Positions 1-12,513 of a DNA stretch of 64,000 nt are shown here, piece by piece (position 1 is the stretch's first letter; every line of letters begins with the position of its first letter). This DNA comes from Symbiodinium kawagutii (taxonomy: Eukaryota > Sar > Dinophyceae > Suessiales > Symbiodiniaceae). The notes beneath the pieces are model-generated. The model did no database searches, was not told the DNA's origin, and saw only the letters and a list, made by a program, of their open reading frames with translations. Where the stretch lies: assembly GCA_009767595.1 (NCBI GenBank), contig VSDK01028021.1, positions 67,905 through 131,904 on the forward strand. Reading direction: 5' to 3'. Made by a program: the position numbers and the translations under genes.

Positions 1-72
1 CAGGACGGTGCTCTGACGTTGGCGGAGTTTGCTCTGGCCAAGCACTTCATCAAGATGAAATTGGAGGGCCAG
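1..72 (+). CDS. EH-domain (EPS15/intersectin-like) protein, 3' part of one exon, partial
   Basis: Frame 1 reads DGALTLAEFALAKHFIKMKL and then EGQ. This matches the second half of an EPS15-homology domain: the end of an EF-hand loop (DG-x-LT-x-x-EF), then the A-x-H-x-I-x-MKL-x-G helix. EH domains bind NPF peptides in endocytic adaptors, so a role in vesicle traffic is inferred from the family. The exon starts before the window. It may end at 72 before a GT donor (CAG|GTTCCG) or at 78 before a GC donor (CCG|GCGGCC). The frame stays open to a stop near 137, but past about 87 it no longer resembles an EH domain. Confidence 0.7.
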
Positions 73-120
73 GTTCCGGCGGCCAAACATGGCCAAACGG
101 TGATGAAGAGGTCAATATTT

Positions 121-233
121 GGCTATGGGTCAATATAAATCAACCAACTAATGGGGGATTTCCACCAACAATAATAGGGAAACCAATGGCTAATGATGGG
201 GAACCAGGGGTACGGGGTTTTGACCCACAGCCA
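121..233 (+). mobile_element. Short TIR element (MITE-like), family 1, copy 1
   Basis: The element begins GGCTATGGGTCAA and ends TTGACCCACAGCC, which are inverted repeats matching at 12 of 13 bases. The flanks both read ATTT, a likely 4-bp target duplication. Related copies are at 20301-20411 and 30660-30750. It has no coding capacity. It lies just downstream of the EH exon, so probably in an intron. Confidence 0.7.
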
Positions 234-448
234 TTTTTGGGAGCAAGAGGGTGGTTCAACTCTGAAGCTTCAACGGTTCAAGTTCATTTTCTTGATCAAT
301 AAGATGAGTCTAACCATCCGTGGTTTTGACCCAAGTGATTGTCCGATTTCTCCGGCTCAGGATCTTCCAGCCACCTTGCCTGAACAAATGATTCATGGGG
401 CCCAGAGTCACGATCTTCCAGCGGCCTCGGCTGACATGGGGGCGCCAC

Positions 449-575
449 CTGAGCATCGGATGTGACGAAAACCGGGCCCTGCCGGAACTGTGGCTGCAGT
501 ACAGTAGCGACGCCCCGGGCGAAGGATTCCGGCAGTTTCACCGCGGAGGACCCAGGCTTTCTGGAGACCGTTCTG
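449..575 (-). CDS. Candidate internal exon, unknown protein
   Basis: On the minus strand a GC-rich open frame includes KLPESFARGVATVLQPQFRQ and then GPVFVTSDAQ, followed by a GT donor (CAG|GTGGCG in minus orientation). The plus strand is also open over most of this stretch, so the strand is uncertain. I do not recognise the protein. The upper border is arbitrary. Confidence 0.28.
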
Positions 576-1377
576 GTTGAACCAGTGATGGATTCCGCAT
601 TCTTGCGGTGCGACGATTCACTGCTTTTATCCTCGTAAGATGTGGGTTTCACATATTTGGCAACACGCTTCTCTCACTCTCATGTGTCATTGCATGCCTA
701 TCTCAATTTTAATTCCAATCCTATTGCGCAGCACGGTCACAGGTTGTTGTTACACTCCGAATCCTTTGACAGAATCCTCGTCCACGTTTTCATTTTGCTC
801 CAGCTTTTTGCTTCAGTCCCCATCGACTCCAGAGGCTTGCTTTGGTGCTCAAAAAACATGCGACAAAGCGGAACAGTGCAGGGCATAGCTCTGCAGTCAG
901 CCGCGGCTCAAGCTTGTTGCAGCCATCGTTATGATCAATCTATTGCTATGGGCTCAAAGATCAGTATATTAACATAACTATCAGCATCAACATTATTCAG
1001 AACGTAGTAACTATCATTTATATATCCAATATTCATCAACCAAATTATCAACAAATTTGGCAACTCTGGTGTTTCATGATGACCAAAGCTGTTTTGGCGC
1101 CCGTATTTCAGAGGCCTTCAGCAGAATGGGTTCACCACCAGCGGCTAGCGGCGACCGGCGATCAGGGGGTGTGCAGAGATTGCGGTGTCCTCCATGTTGA
1201 TGGCCTAAAGGATATTATATCATAGTATTAATGGGCCTTGGTGATGCTAACCAGTAGCTTGGTGATGCGGTCCGCCACTTGGTTCGGGGATGTTACGTAC
1301 CTGCTATTGTTTGATTTGGCGGTAGCAAAACGATTATTTCGGCTGGTTGCGGTACCTGTTCAGCTTCGCTTCCACAG

Positions 1378-1449
1378 GACCTCACAGCTTTCGCCAAGAG
1401 ACGTGTGCACGTAGTGTCGCGCGGGGAAGGCAACCAGGACGATCCAGAG
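1378..1449 (+). CDS. Candidate internal exon, 24 codons
   Basis: The acceptor (cttccacag) and a GT donor after GATCCAGAG bound an open phase-0 stretch of exactly 24 codons, beginning DLTAFAKRRVHVVSRGEG and ending NQDDPE. Both borders fit the exon style of the better-supported genes here (AG|G at the start, phase 0). No family recognised. It could belong with the exon at 2111. Confidence 0.42.
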
Positions 1450-2110
1450 GTCCGGAGGGCTGGCAGCAGCACCAACCGGTGGAGTGGTTCATAGCTGGCG
1501 TCAGGGGAGCAGTGATGGAATCCTTGTGAAGGGCATCATGGGAATCCCTCATGGGTGAGGCCTGCAGAAGATCCTGCCATTAGATTGCAGGTTTCAGGAG
1601 GGTCATGCCGTCATGCCCATTTTCAAGCTTGAATCATTGTTATTTCAATCCTTCCGATATTGAACTCTCCTCTGCACTCCTGAAAATGCATAGATTCCCT
1701 TAAACCAGGGTTGGGTGGGGCTCCATATCAGGACCATACCCAACCACCAGTCATGATAGGTTCTTGTGAATCAAACATCGCTTTCCCCACAAGCCGACCG
1801 CATTGATTGACAGGCTCTAGATTCCATTGATTGCTTTCTGGAGGCATTGTAGTCTAAGAAATGTGATCTTACATGATCTTACAGCCGGATGCGCTGCAAA
1901 AAACTCAGCTTTTCATCATCTTGACATGCCCATAAATCTATATGCTATATAATGAAGGTTAACCAACACGCTTAACCAGCGATTACTCAACTTGTTTGTT
2001 TTGGTTGGTTTGGAAGCTATTGGCTTATTGATGACAAGTATGCTACCCAAAGGTTTCATCTTGAATTCCTTGGCCCATGGAAGTCTCCCTGGGACCAGTG
2101 GCACTAGCAG

Positions 2111-2220
2111 GGCGCACTAGCACCATCAGAGTGCACCAGGTCGAGCGTGACAGCTGGGATGAGCAAAGGCTGCGCGCTTTGTGCGCCAAGCATGGTTGGG
2201 TCACCGCGCTCAGCTGTACC
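2111..2220 (+). CDS. Candidate exon resembling part of an RNA-recognition motif
   Basis: After the acceptor cactagcag, the frame reads TIRVHQVERDSWDEQRLRAL, then CAKHGWVTALSCT, and ends at a consensus donor (ACC|GTGAGT). The order beta-strand (IRVHQV), amphipathic helix (DEQRLRALCAKHG), beta-strand (VTALSC) resembles the start of an RRM. The RRM call is inference from this short match; the splice sites are seen directly. Confidence 0.5.
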
Positions 2221-2405
2221 GTGAGTGTTGGACCGTTGTGATGCCAAAAAAATGTGATGTTTGTGTGCTTGATCAGGGTTGATCACTTGGTGCCCTTGGT
2301 TTTTGCGGAAAATATGCAATAGTATCTAAGGTTTATTGAATGTCATTGAGTTATTGACCGTCAGTGAATGGTCTAGTCATCCCATTGGCCAATACCAACA
2401 GACAG

Positions 2406-2548
2406 AGAGGTCTGGCTCTGACTGCGCCACGGCTAAGGACTTTGAGTGGATGACGGAGGTGCAAGCTGCAGTCGTGAACAACCCAACATCCGGCACATGG
2501 GCACCTGTCAAGATGCTAGATCGGTGTCTTAAACTGCAGATGGGTTAG
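2406..2548 (+). CDS. Candidate terminal exon, unknown
   Basis: An open frame includes SDCATAKDFEWMTEVQAAVV and TWAPVKMLDRCLKLQMG before TAG at 2546-2548. It may be the last exon of the gene containing the RRM-like exon, but the phases of the two do not match with the acceptor chosen here, so another border or a missing exon is needed. Confidence 0.33.
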
Positions 2549-5500
2549 TGCCTTCCAGTGGAAACGTGAGCCATCGTTCTAGCCTTGTTGATGCCCTCCA
2601 CATTTCAGCGGAACAGCCAGAGAAGCGACACTTCTACTATCCTTGTCATTGCCAGCGTTTGGATGCCTTTGGTTGTTTCAGATGAAAGGCCATTACGACA
2701 GAGCACTAATCGCTGCACACAGACAGAGAAATGGTTCCGTTATCTCCCTTTCTCCTCTTTCCGATTGATGGCCCACGGCTGCAGCTATTAACGGCTAACG
2801 ACCACGGCAAAACATGACTTGCACGGCTTGCACAGGATGGAGAAAGACGAAGACGTGCGAATGAACGCTTCACTGAGTGGAAGTTGGAGGACTCCACACC
2901 CAGGGATGCAATTTCGGGCAACTAAAGCCTATAGATCGGAGTGAAAGCATCAGCCAGCATCGTGGGATGGGGAGAGCCTTCCTTCAAACCAACCTTCATG
3001 CACTGCTATCAACCATATCCAATTATCAATCATTCACATCACTACTCACGGCTGATTATAGTTATCACCATGAGTAACATCGCCGTTCACAAGTATCACA
3101 GTGATCAAACTGCGATCAATCACTGTCAAACCACCATCAATCAATATCGGCTCACATGGATGTGCTGTCAATCCAGCACCCTGATGGGTGAGTTCACATC
3201 ATCCCAACAGCCGACAGCTTCTTCAAAACTCTTCTCATGTCCCCCTGAAACGGAATTGATTTGTACCACGGTACGGGCCCCCGTCAACCCACCAGCGTAA
3301 GGTTGCAGGGTGGCATTTTGCTACTGTTCATTGCTCCTGTATACATACAGTTTTCGCTCGGTGATTTTTACTGCCCGGTTTTCTCTTAGATTATCACAAT
3401 GCCTTATCAAGTCAATCTTGAAGCTTCAAGGGGTGACGAGCGTTTTCAATCCAGCCCTTTGTTGGGTTTTTCTTTGAATAGGGGCCCTTGACTGAACTAA
3501 AGCATGGATCTTCCGAACGATTCATGGCAGATGTTCCTTGTTTGCCTTCGGTGTCTCGGGAAAAAAAACATTCCAATTCCAAATTTTCTTGTGGATCCAT
3601 TCCCGTGCAGGATCATGGAAACCAACCCAGTGTTGCGAGATCACTTCAAGAATCTTCAAGATAACTGGCTGGTGGTTTCAAACATCTTTTTGCCCCAGTA
3701 TGAACACATGGTTGGTTTGTTGGTTTGTTGGTTGGTTGGTTGCTTGCTTGGTTTGTTGGTTGGTATAGGGTGTACAGCCGCCGACCAGACACGACATGGC
3801 TCGCAGATCATTGTGGCAGGAATCCATGGCCTCCTTCCTACACGAGGCTGAGACCTCCGTTGGAGAAGGGAAACTGCTGCCATGTCATGTGAAACACTTT
3901 GTTGAAGCCATGGTTTATAACCATTGATATTGGTTTATATAACTTACAATTATTAATATTGGTTGATAATAGGGATAGTGATACTACGGTTTACAATCAT
4001 TGATATTGGTTGATAATAGGGATAACAAGCAACAATGATAGAGGATGTGCCAACCATATCGCTGCTTCGCAAGCCACGGGGGTATCCTCAAATCATCCTG
4101 TAAGCGTCTATGCGAATAAGCCCACTAGTTTGGGGGTCCTGAATCGAGAAACCACCACAAAGACTTCCCACCTGTCACTAAGAGCTTGGTCATTTTCTTG
4201 GTGCACCCCAGCTATCTGTGGCCTTTTTGTGCACATTCCGTTGGCGTTTACTTCCCAAAATGGTAGGTTCGGGGCACATGGACAGTTAGGGGCACATCTC
4301 AACTTGATCCTCTGTTCCAGCCGCAAGAGCTTCAACAAGCTTCAACATACTGGTTATCCTGGGGTCAAATCTGCTGGGCTCCGCGGTTATGATTTGAGCT
4401 TGGGTCAACACTCCTGGTGATTGGGCATAGCCACGCCCTCAAAGAATTGTACGACCATCAGAAGTGTCGTTTCAATAGTCTTTGCTGGTGCTATCACACC
4501 GGAAGTTACTTTTTCTTCAGCAAGTCCCTTTCTAAGAATCCCCGGGTCATTGCCGAAAACAATTGCATGTACTGGCCATTGTGTCAGCCCTTGGGCTTCC
4601 ACGCAATTCCAATCCTTTGTGAACAAGCATGTTTGGCCCCACGCTCCGGCATGGCCATAGTGAACACCCAGGATTTGTTTCTTTTCATTTGTTGGTTCAA
4701 AAGTGTGAATCCCATGGGCATATCACTTTGTGGCAAATGCGCGCGCCAGGATACCACCGAGATGCCTGATCAGCCGTCCTTGAAAGAGGAGGAGGTCGGG
4801 GTTTGCATCAAATTGCTGGCACCAACTCACCCGAAATGTGTCATGTAGGAGTCATGCAGCTAGAATGGTAGCAATGCGGATCCATCTTCTGCTTACCAAA
4901 GCATGCGGAGCCATCGCTTTGTTTTGCCTTCGCTTGCCGTCTTCGCTGTGTCAGCACCCTACACCGCGAGCCAATCGAAAGTACACATATTGTTGAAGCT
5001 TGAACATAAGCAAAACATGGGACTACGTAAAAGATCCGTAAGAGTTGCTGGAAGCATGGCTCAGGGGATGATGGTAACAGCATAAAGGTTCCCATTGCTG
5101 TTAACATCATTTAGCGTCCACTGCACGGGGTTCACTGTGTTGGTTGTTTCGATGCAAATTCTCCAGGTATCTCAATCTGGACCGCGGCAGAAGTGTCATT
5201 GAACAGGGGTTTATAGCGCTGGTGATGCTTTCATTCATGTTTATGCACGTGGTTTCTCGAGTGTTCGAGTGCACTGATGATGTCTCGGAAGCAAGCTGGT
5301 GAGTTAAGAATTGGCATGTTCAACTGGAAAACAGTTTGCAAATGGCGGATGTCACACTTCCAGCTCAGTTTGCCTGACCGTGGTGGATGATCATGGGCCA
5401 TAGGTATACAGTATACTCCCATCAACCCCTACTTAAACCCCTACCTCCTAACTCCAGGAAGGATATAGCTTAATCACTGATTCTAGGCTAGATCCTTATC

Positions 5501-6590
5501 CTATGGTCAGTGGTGTCCATGTATATCCCATCGATTATCACCCCAGCGTTTTCCCAAAAGTCACGACGCTAACCACCTAGTGCTCATTTCAATGCCTTGG
5601 GCCTGGGTCTGTCCACATCCACCTTTCAGGCACAGGAGCTTGCTCCGCCTGTGTTGCAGCGAGTGAACTCCTAGTCGTGCGGCTTGGTGTCCTTCGCTGT
5701 CGGTAAATGAAAGCATGATCCCCGGCCCACATCATTCCACAAGTCAAAAATTGTCATTTTGATTGCACAGCCATTCTGGGGCATCACTTATGGACACCCC
5801 CGCATTGACTGCGAAGAGTCGTAGGTGCAAAGTTGCCTGCGGCTAACATGATGTAGTTACATGTCGCCACCAAAATTCCAAAGGAGAAAATTGGCTCTTG
5901 TTTTGTCAGAACTCTGAGACCCGCAGATTGCAACGAAAGGGAAACCTGAAAGCCCGGAACGATTCAGTAGATGATGTCATCAAGACATCTGCACTTTCAT
6001 CATTTTGATGGCGCGCGGTTTGAAATTTCAATGTGAATTGCTCGGTAAATCCTGGGCATCACCTGGCGCTGCTTGCGCCTTCAAGAGGATTCGCCTGCGG
6101 CTTGGGCCATGGTCTCATCTCAGTGGCATGGGGTCCAAGCCTGCGGCCAGTTCCAAGCGCCCAGTTTGGTTGTTTTGTCCTTTTTTGGGCCTGGGCGATC
6201 CGAAACAGTGATGGCCAGCCCGCACCTGATGCGTCTGTATTTGCAGCTTGTGAAATAGGCCGCCTGGATCCAGAGGGCAAGGGGCGTGAGATTGCCTTTC
6301 CCTGTTGCACCGTTCGATCCCGTGGGGTCCGCGATCCACCACCAAGCTTTGGCCTGGTCCTGGTTTGGGTAACGCCCCCAACACCTACGCCCCGATTTCA
6401 GTGCATTGTGGCTGAACTGGTTCAAACTAGGTCAGCCTTTGGACAGACTAGCATCACAGAGCAGCATGGGATACAAGACCATCCAGCATGGCAAAACCCA
6501 GCAACTGAAAATCATTCGGCAAGTTTGATTTTCAGAAGGGTATTTCCATCATGACAAAAAAGCAAACGCAGAACAGTTAGAATGGTTCGT
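2549..6590. other. No convincing gene
   Basis: Only short open frames without splice or motif support. Visible content is a TTGG/TTGT-rich stretch at 3712-3762 and two near-identical segments, each containing ATTGGTTGATAATAGGGATA, at about 3955-3980 and 4000-4025. Around 6030-6470 the GC content rises and both strands are open for about 100 codons, but I cannot assign a strand. A short terminal-exon-like frame (AQELAPPVLQRVNS then stop, after ctttcag) lies near 5632-5673. Confidence 0.5.
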
Positions 6591-6597
6591 CGCCGAC

Positions 6598-6631
<34 letters not shown>

Positions 6632-6644
6632 GTGGATGATGATT

Positions 6645-6677
<33 letters not shown>

Positions 6678-6690
6678 GTGGATGATGATT

Positions 6691-6735
<45 letters not shown>
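6598..6735. repeat. (GAT)n microsatellite with a duplicated interruption
   Basis: About 140 bases of GAT/ATG triplets. The same interruption (GGTGGATGATGATTATG) appears twice, so a block inside the array was itself duplicated. Confidence 0.95.
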
Positions 6736-6737
<2 letters not shown>

Positions 6738-7662
6738 TGGAATTCTGTGTAGTTCTCGTGCTGTGTAGCACCAAATGGCCGTAGCATCAAGAAAGCCACA
6801 GAATCTGGCATTGAGCATGGCTGGTGGGAGACTTCCATCTCTTCCATGAAAGCGATCGCGTGCCTGGGCGTTGGGATCGCATAGGGAAGCTGCAGCGTGA
6901 CGCATGTGGTGGAGAGGCATACAAGTAAGCAGCAGTAGATACTCTTGGCAACCCTTAGCTTGAGGTCCAGAACTTCCCTAGTCGGGGATGGCTCTCAGCG
7001 GAAACCATCAGGGGTACTTACATACATGTCCGAACTATGCGGTGGGATATTCAGCTTGATTATTCCTGGATATTCCTGGTGGGGTTGGTCGTTATCCTGC
7101 AGCATTGAGGTGTATTGGGCTCGGAGATGTGGCGACTGATGTTATGATGTTTGTAGCTAATCATTCTGCAAGAGACGACGAAGTATGAAGTATGATGAAC
7201 CTTGTTTTGCTAGAGTCTTCCTAGTGCCTGCCCCGGAGCAGTGTGCCTTTTCATATTTCTGGGTATATCCGTAGAATTGGATTTTTGGGAGTAAGGTGGC
7301 CAACTGTTTGAGGGTGCCACCATTTTAGGAAAGCTCCACCAGATATCACCAGATATTTGGAGCGTACTTTCGTGAGTCACAGTGCCCCACCGCAATATGA
7401 CTGGCATACAAGGATGGACTCCATTCTGGTGACCACAGATATACCAGTAATATACCAGTTAAAACTGTTAAAACGACCTGACCAGGTTGTACTACTTGAG
7501 GCTGCTTAACTGTTGGGGGTTGCAAGTTATACGTACATCGCGGTACTTTCAATGAATTGGTTGATCATTTCTGGGGCGCCACAAGGCAGCAGCTATCAAT
7601 TGCGAGGCTTTCAGCTGTTTCTGAATCGGACCATTGCGGTAGCAGGCGTCCCAAACGAAATA

Positions 7663-7688
7663 CACACACACACACACACACACACGTA
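7663..7688. repeat. (CA)n microsatellite
   Basis: A pure CA dinucleotide run within an AT-rich, gene-free stretch. Confidence 0.95.
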
Positions 7689-8042
7689 CACGTAGAATAT
7701 ATGTCAATGTATATATCTGTATATATGTAGTTATGTAGTAAGTATACCGTACTTTACATAAAAATATACATAGATTAATAAATCCTTTGACCTCTGACAG
7801 TTTCAAGATCTTTCCATTTGTTCCGGTTCGAACCTGACTCGTAAAAGCGCACAGCAAAAGTAGCGCTTGATGGATTTCTCCCAATCATGAATCATGATCG
7901 AGCATCACCATGAATGAATATATGAACAATGATGAAACGAGCTGAGGCAGTTCTGATCTGAAGGCGATGGAGAGAGAATGATCAAACGAGCTCATCCAGA
8001 TTTCAGTGGTTTCTGTAAGCTGCTCAGTCCTACCATCAACAG

Positions 8043-8134
8043 CCATGCCATCTCGTCAGACCGGTCTCTCGAGGTCTGAGCCGGTGGCCCTTCAGTCCAA
8101 CGACCGTGTCATCGAGGTGCTGGCAACATTCTGA
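8043..8134 (+). CDS. Candidate terminal exon, unknown
   Basis: After a good acceptor (cctaccatcaacag) the frame reads PSRQTGLSRSEPVALQSNDR and then VIEVLATF before TGA. The minus strand is also open here (AMLSTATRIAFSECCQHLDD), so the strand is not settled. No family recognised. Confidence 0.33.
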
Positions 8135-8272
8135 GAAGGCTATCCTTGTGGCAGTGCTTAGCATGGCAAGCATTTGCCGTGACATCCTCACGAATGATGA
8201 TATAATGCCAACACTACTATCACGTATCATCGTTTGTCTTTGTTCTTCGCCGTTTGTAATGGTAACATCATC

Positions 8273-8273
8273 A

Positions 8274-8332
<59 letters not shown>
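8273..8332. repeat. (ATC)n microsatellite
   Basis: A run of ATC triplets; imperfect copies continue to about 8420. Confidence 0.95.
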
Positions 8333-8333
<1 letters not shown>

Positions 8334-8580
8334 GATTTTTATACCAATTTGCCATTTATCACCATCATTTCATCTCGATAATACTGATGATCATCATCAT
8401 CGCTATCATAGAATATCATTTTGGTTGACCTTGCCCATCATTTTTGCATGCCCTTTTCCGGCTCAGGCCTCGTTCCCCTAGAGACTGGCGACTGACACAC
8501 TAGACCAATCTAGACCAAGACAATCAGAAACAGACAGTTCCACAGACAACACATAGCAGTTGAACAAGTGCTGATTGTAG

Positions 8581-8738
8581 TTGAAACATCGTTGTCACAA
8601 CAACTGCCCGCCAGCATTTGCATCATGACCTGGTCAGCCACACAAGCGCCACGGGGCGTGCCTGGAAAATTTGACGCTGGGAAGCAGACCCCACGGCTGA
8701 TTCCAACGAGTTCCAATTGGACCAGGTGGACCGTTTGA
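8581..8738 (+). CDS. Candidate terminal exon, unknown
   Basis: After ctgattgtag the frame is open for 52 codons to TGA at 8736-8738, including TQAPRGVPGKFDAGKQTPRL. The acceptor has a weak pyrimidine tract and the minus strand is open too, so this is tentative. Confidence 0.28.
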
Positions 8739-9390
8739 ACAACTGATCATTGCAACTTGTGGTTAGAGTATTTTCGACTATTAGCTGGTTTTTATGGGTC
8801 CAAAAAATTGCCCAAGGGTGGCCAAGAAGTAGCTAGTTTATTGGTAGGTATCATGTCCACTGAAGGAAAACCTGTTCTACCAGTACTTGTCAGCCAAACG
8901 TTATAATGTCATAGGTAATTAAATGTAATTAACAAAGAATGCATTCTTCACTGGAAGGTCCTCAGGGCAGTCACTTGGCTGTTGCAATTGCCCAATGGTA
9001 AGCGCCCGATGAATTAAAGAAGGGACAATAATTAGCTTGAATCTAGCGTTGTTGCTTGTTTTCTTGTCTATGATCCGTCGTGTTCTCTTCACATAATCCG
9101 GACATGGGTCCAGCCCTGCGGTCGTTTCCGCAAAACCGTCCCCCCACACCCAAATCATGCCCCCGCAGAAGAGATCCGGCATATGCACATCACACACGCT
9201 GGGTCCGAAGCATTTCCCGTGACGGGGTAGGACGGTGTGATGCCGTACCGAAGTCGTGCGACTTAAGGAGGCCACCCAAGAATCAACGACCAGCTATTTG
9301 TGATTGTTTGTTGTTCCTCAGATAGTCACACTAAGATCAAGAACGGCGAATAGACATCCCTGTAGTGTTTCCTCGGGGTGGCCATTCTTC

Positions 9391-9795
9391 TCAGTGCTTT
9401 GCGCGGCTTAGGAGGACCCTATGCAGGAGCACATCTTCTGGTGCAACGTCCTTTGTTTGCAGAAGTGGGATGTCAGTGACATCCGCAGGTGTTGGATTTG
9501 GTGCCCGAAGGGCGGTTTCAACCTTTGCTTGGCCACGTGGGCTCTGCCACTGGGTTCTTACCATGTCCAACCAGCTCCCAAGGTTGTTGACAAAGAGGCG
9601 TGCTACCTGAAGATGCCTGACCCGTTTCAAGACGCTGCCAAGGAGGCTGGCCGCGGCCCTTCTGTTTGCATCCCCTATCACCTTGGTTCCATGCTGTTTG
9701 AACATCCGGCAGAGGTCGAACAGAATTTTACCTCACATCCACGTGAGCATGGCCGGGCAATGCTAAGGCAGCAGTGGCTTTTCAGCCACATGTGA
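9391..9795. CDS. Overlapping open frames on both strands, coding strand unresolved
   Basis: The minus strand is open from 9705 to 9391 (104 codons, including ARLFVNNLGSWLDMVRTQWQ and DVTDIPLLQTKDVAPEDVLL). The plus strand is open from 9421 to 9795 (124 codons). Composition is GC-richer than the surroundings, which suggests a real exon or a decayed mobile-element fragment. The minus frame has the more protein-like residue pattern. No family recognised. Confidence 0.28.
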
Positions 9796-10093
9796 AGTGA
9801 GACTCACCTTGGGCTATGGCTGTTGGGATACATTTCATGCATGCCCATGAGTAGGGAGACATGATTCGTTTTTTTGGTTTCTTGCTTTGAGATACACAAC
9901 TTTCCAGCAAATTTGCAGGTTCTTGTTGAAAGTTGTTGGTTTTTGACCCTGCAATCCGTAGAATCAACTGGCATGAAGAACTGCAATCAGCCTGCCCTGA
10001 GTAACCCTATAACCACCCAGAGTTACCGTTCGCACTGCGTTCAGCAATAATCCACCTTGTGCCATCACTTCCCTTTAACCAACAAATTCATTC

Positions 10094-10300
10094 TTACTGG
10101 ACATCAAATGACCCGTAGAAGGCAAGGCCGTGCTCAAAGATCCTTAGTGGTTGAGACATGTTGAGACCACCGAGCTGCTCCACAGTCTGAACCCCTTCAG
10201 ATCCTGCCAGGTCAAAAACCGTTCCTGGGCTGCACATGGTGGGAACACCGTTGGAGTTTGGAACCCTTCCCACGGTTGCCATTGGCAGCTGACCGGTCAT
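10094..10300 (-). CDS. Candidate terminal exon, unknown
   Basis: The minus frame is open for 68 codons, including TVFDLAGSEGVQTVEQLGGL and PLRIFEHGLAFYGSFDVQ before the stop. The opposite strand is broken by stops, which favours the minus strand. The true 5' border is not visible. It would be one of few minus-strand genes here. Confidence 0.35.
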   Translation of the reverse strand: MTGQLPMATVGRVPNSNGVPTMCSPGTVFDLAGSEGVQTVEQLGGLNMSQPLRIFEHGLAFYGSFDVQ

Positions 10301-11610
10301 GGTTTTCCTCTGCTGGGGTTTAGGGTATAGGCTGCTGGATGCCCCGGTATGGCAAGAGGCACTTGGGCTTTGGAGAGTTTGGATTCAACAAGACTCTGCA
10401 CTCACACGAACTTAGACAGAGGGATTTCCATGTGCTTCACCATTTTTTGTGGACTACCAAGTTACTTGTTGTGGCGTGTAGCATCTTAATAAACACACTA
10501 CCAAGTCATTGTTGGAATTGGCCTAGCAGATTGCTCAAGTCTACCTGGTGGTTGGTGTGGTTAATATTAACGCCTGCAGGATCAGAATGCCCAGGTGAGC
10601 CGCAGTCCAGCTAGGCTAACTGGTCCTGGGGCAGACTGGTCTCAGAACCGCGTTTTTCTAGTTTTGTTCCAATAGGGGGCCTTTGGAAAAGGCTTAGCTG
10701 TATACAAATTGTGCTGTGCACACTCATGTGTTAGCCGAGTTTGAAAAAAACATGGTGTGGCGATTTCTTGTGAGACTCTGTTGGGCATTAGGGAGAAGAT
10801 AAAGGGTACGAGAAAGGCAGAGAGAGAAAAAGAAAGAAGTGGAGTAGACAAAGTTGAAGATCAAAGAAATCCGCCTTTTGAGTAGAGTGGAGTAGATCAA
10901 AGTTGAAGATCAAGATGAAGATCAAAGAAGAGACGGGGCAGAAAGCTGGGGGAATCACACCGCTCACCAGAGCTCACTGGCCTCGATTCCTCGAGGCCGA
11001 TGCAGTACCTTTTCCAAGTCCACACACGGTCTGGGCATGACAAAGTGTGGAAGGCGGGCTGCAATGGGCTCCAGTGCCAGGTGAGATGTTGGAAGGAAAT
11101 TGGGTTCTGATTACATCTCCGTTGATTTTTGTCATAGCTTGTACAAGCTTTTACCGCTTGGTGAGTGGGGTGCGCCTTGATATACTTGAGATCTTTTTAC
11201 AGCTGAACTGCTCGAGATATGCAGCCGTGATCTATGGGCCATTTTGCTCCACCCTCGTGGGTGAAGGAGGTGAAACATGTCATGTGACAGGGTCAGCATT
11301 GGCTCTTTCCACCCCGACCTGATACCAACAGGAGACCAGCAATTTAGCAATTTTGGTAGCTGCATTTCTTGGAGAAAGGGTATTTGTTTGGATCTGAATT
11401 CCCATTTCCGGATTCCTGGACAGTGAAAATTCAGGGATTAGTGAGCTTCATTGATTTACTTTTGGGAGTTACCGAGTTGACTGATACTTAAGTTGACCAG
11501 CTATGACTAGCTTACTTAGTCGATTCAGTTGAACTTCAACGTTAACACATACTTTAAAAGATTAACTTAACAACTTAGTCGAGCGCTTTAATCAGTTCTT
11601 TTGACTTTAA
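10301..11610. other. No convincing gene
   Basis: AT-rich sequence with purine-rich stretches (10790-10930). Frames up to about 90 codons occur on both strands without splice or motif support. Confidence 0.5.
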
Positions 11611-11663
11611 CATGCTTGAACAAAATGAATTATATATATATATATCTATAGCGTCTGACGTCG

Positions 11664-11684
11664 ATGGAGAGAGAGAGAGAGAGA
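11664..11684. repeat. (GA)n microsatellite
   Basis: A short GA run. Similar runs are at 16764-16780 and 41363-41382. Confidence 0.9.
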
Positions 11685-11850
11685 CATGGATAACATGGAT
11701 CTGCTCCGCTTCCGCGCGCCTCCAGGAGACCTCAGGGGCTGCCCAGCATCAGTCGGGAGCTGAATGCCAAGGGCTGGCCGTCCTTGAACCCCATGCCACT
11801 GAGGCACGGGGCGGGACCGGGTGAGAGATCACTAGACGCCGAACAACGTA

Positions 11851-11851
11851 C

Positions 11852-11886
<35 letters not shown>

Positions 11887-11990
11887 CCAACCAAGCAACC
11901 AACCAACCAACCAACCAAACAACCAACCAACCAACCAACCAACCAACCAACCAACCAACCAACCAACCAACCAACCAACCAACCAACCAA
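11851..11990. repeat. (AAGC)n followed by (AACC)n array
   Basis: Tetranucleotide AAGC copies change into AACC copies within one array, with a few mixed units at the junction. This looks like a point mutation that then spread through the array. Confidence 0.95.
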
Positions 11991-12254
11991 CCCAACAATA
12001 GTAATAGCAACCAACCAATTGAACATGCACTGCCACCGGTGTGACCACGTATTCGTGATGGCATACTTTGACCCACGTCACACGATGAATCTGAGTCTTG
12101 GAAGCAGGGCTGGGTTGAGGTACAACTCCTTCGCCAGCCCTCCTCCAGCAGGGCTGGATTCCGGCCACCATAAAGTCTTAGTTGCTGAGTGGCACTCTTT
12201 TTAGCTTTTTTTTTCCCACCCTTTGTTTAGACACCTAAAGGAAAGCCTATCATC

Positions 12255-12434
12255 NNNNNNNNNNNNNNNNNNNNNNNNNNNNNNNNNNNNNNNNNNNNNN
12301 NNNNNNNNNNNNNNNNNNNNNNNNNNNNNNNNNNNNNNNNNNNNNNNNNNNNNNNNNNNNNNNNNNNNNNNNNNNNNNNNNNNNNNNNNNNNNNNNNNNN
12401 NNNNNNNNNNNNNNNNNNNNNNNNNNNNNNNNNN
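12255..12434. other. Assembly gap (180 N)
   Basis: Unknown bases. The gap adjoins the tandem repeat at 12514-13050, so it was probably caused by that repeat. Confidence 0.95.
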
Positions 12435-12513
12435 TGTTTTTTGCATAGGCGGGCATGCGCGGCAGCGTTGTTTGAACACAATTTTCCCGACGTCCAGATT
12501 TGAAGATGAAGAG

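Noticed and set aside
6549..6920. Frames encoding poly-Ile, poly-His, poly-Met or poly-Asp over GAT/ATC arrays (also at 8036-8428, 34303-34579, 40509-40937)
   Set aside because: Microsatellites read as codons; no flanking gene evidence.
11732..12171. Frames of repeated LVGW/TNQP
   Set aside because: Translation of the AACC tetranucleotide array.
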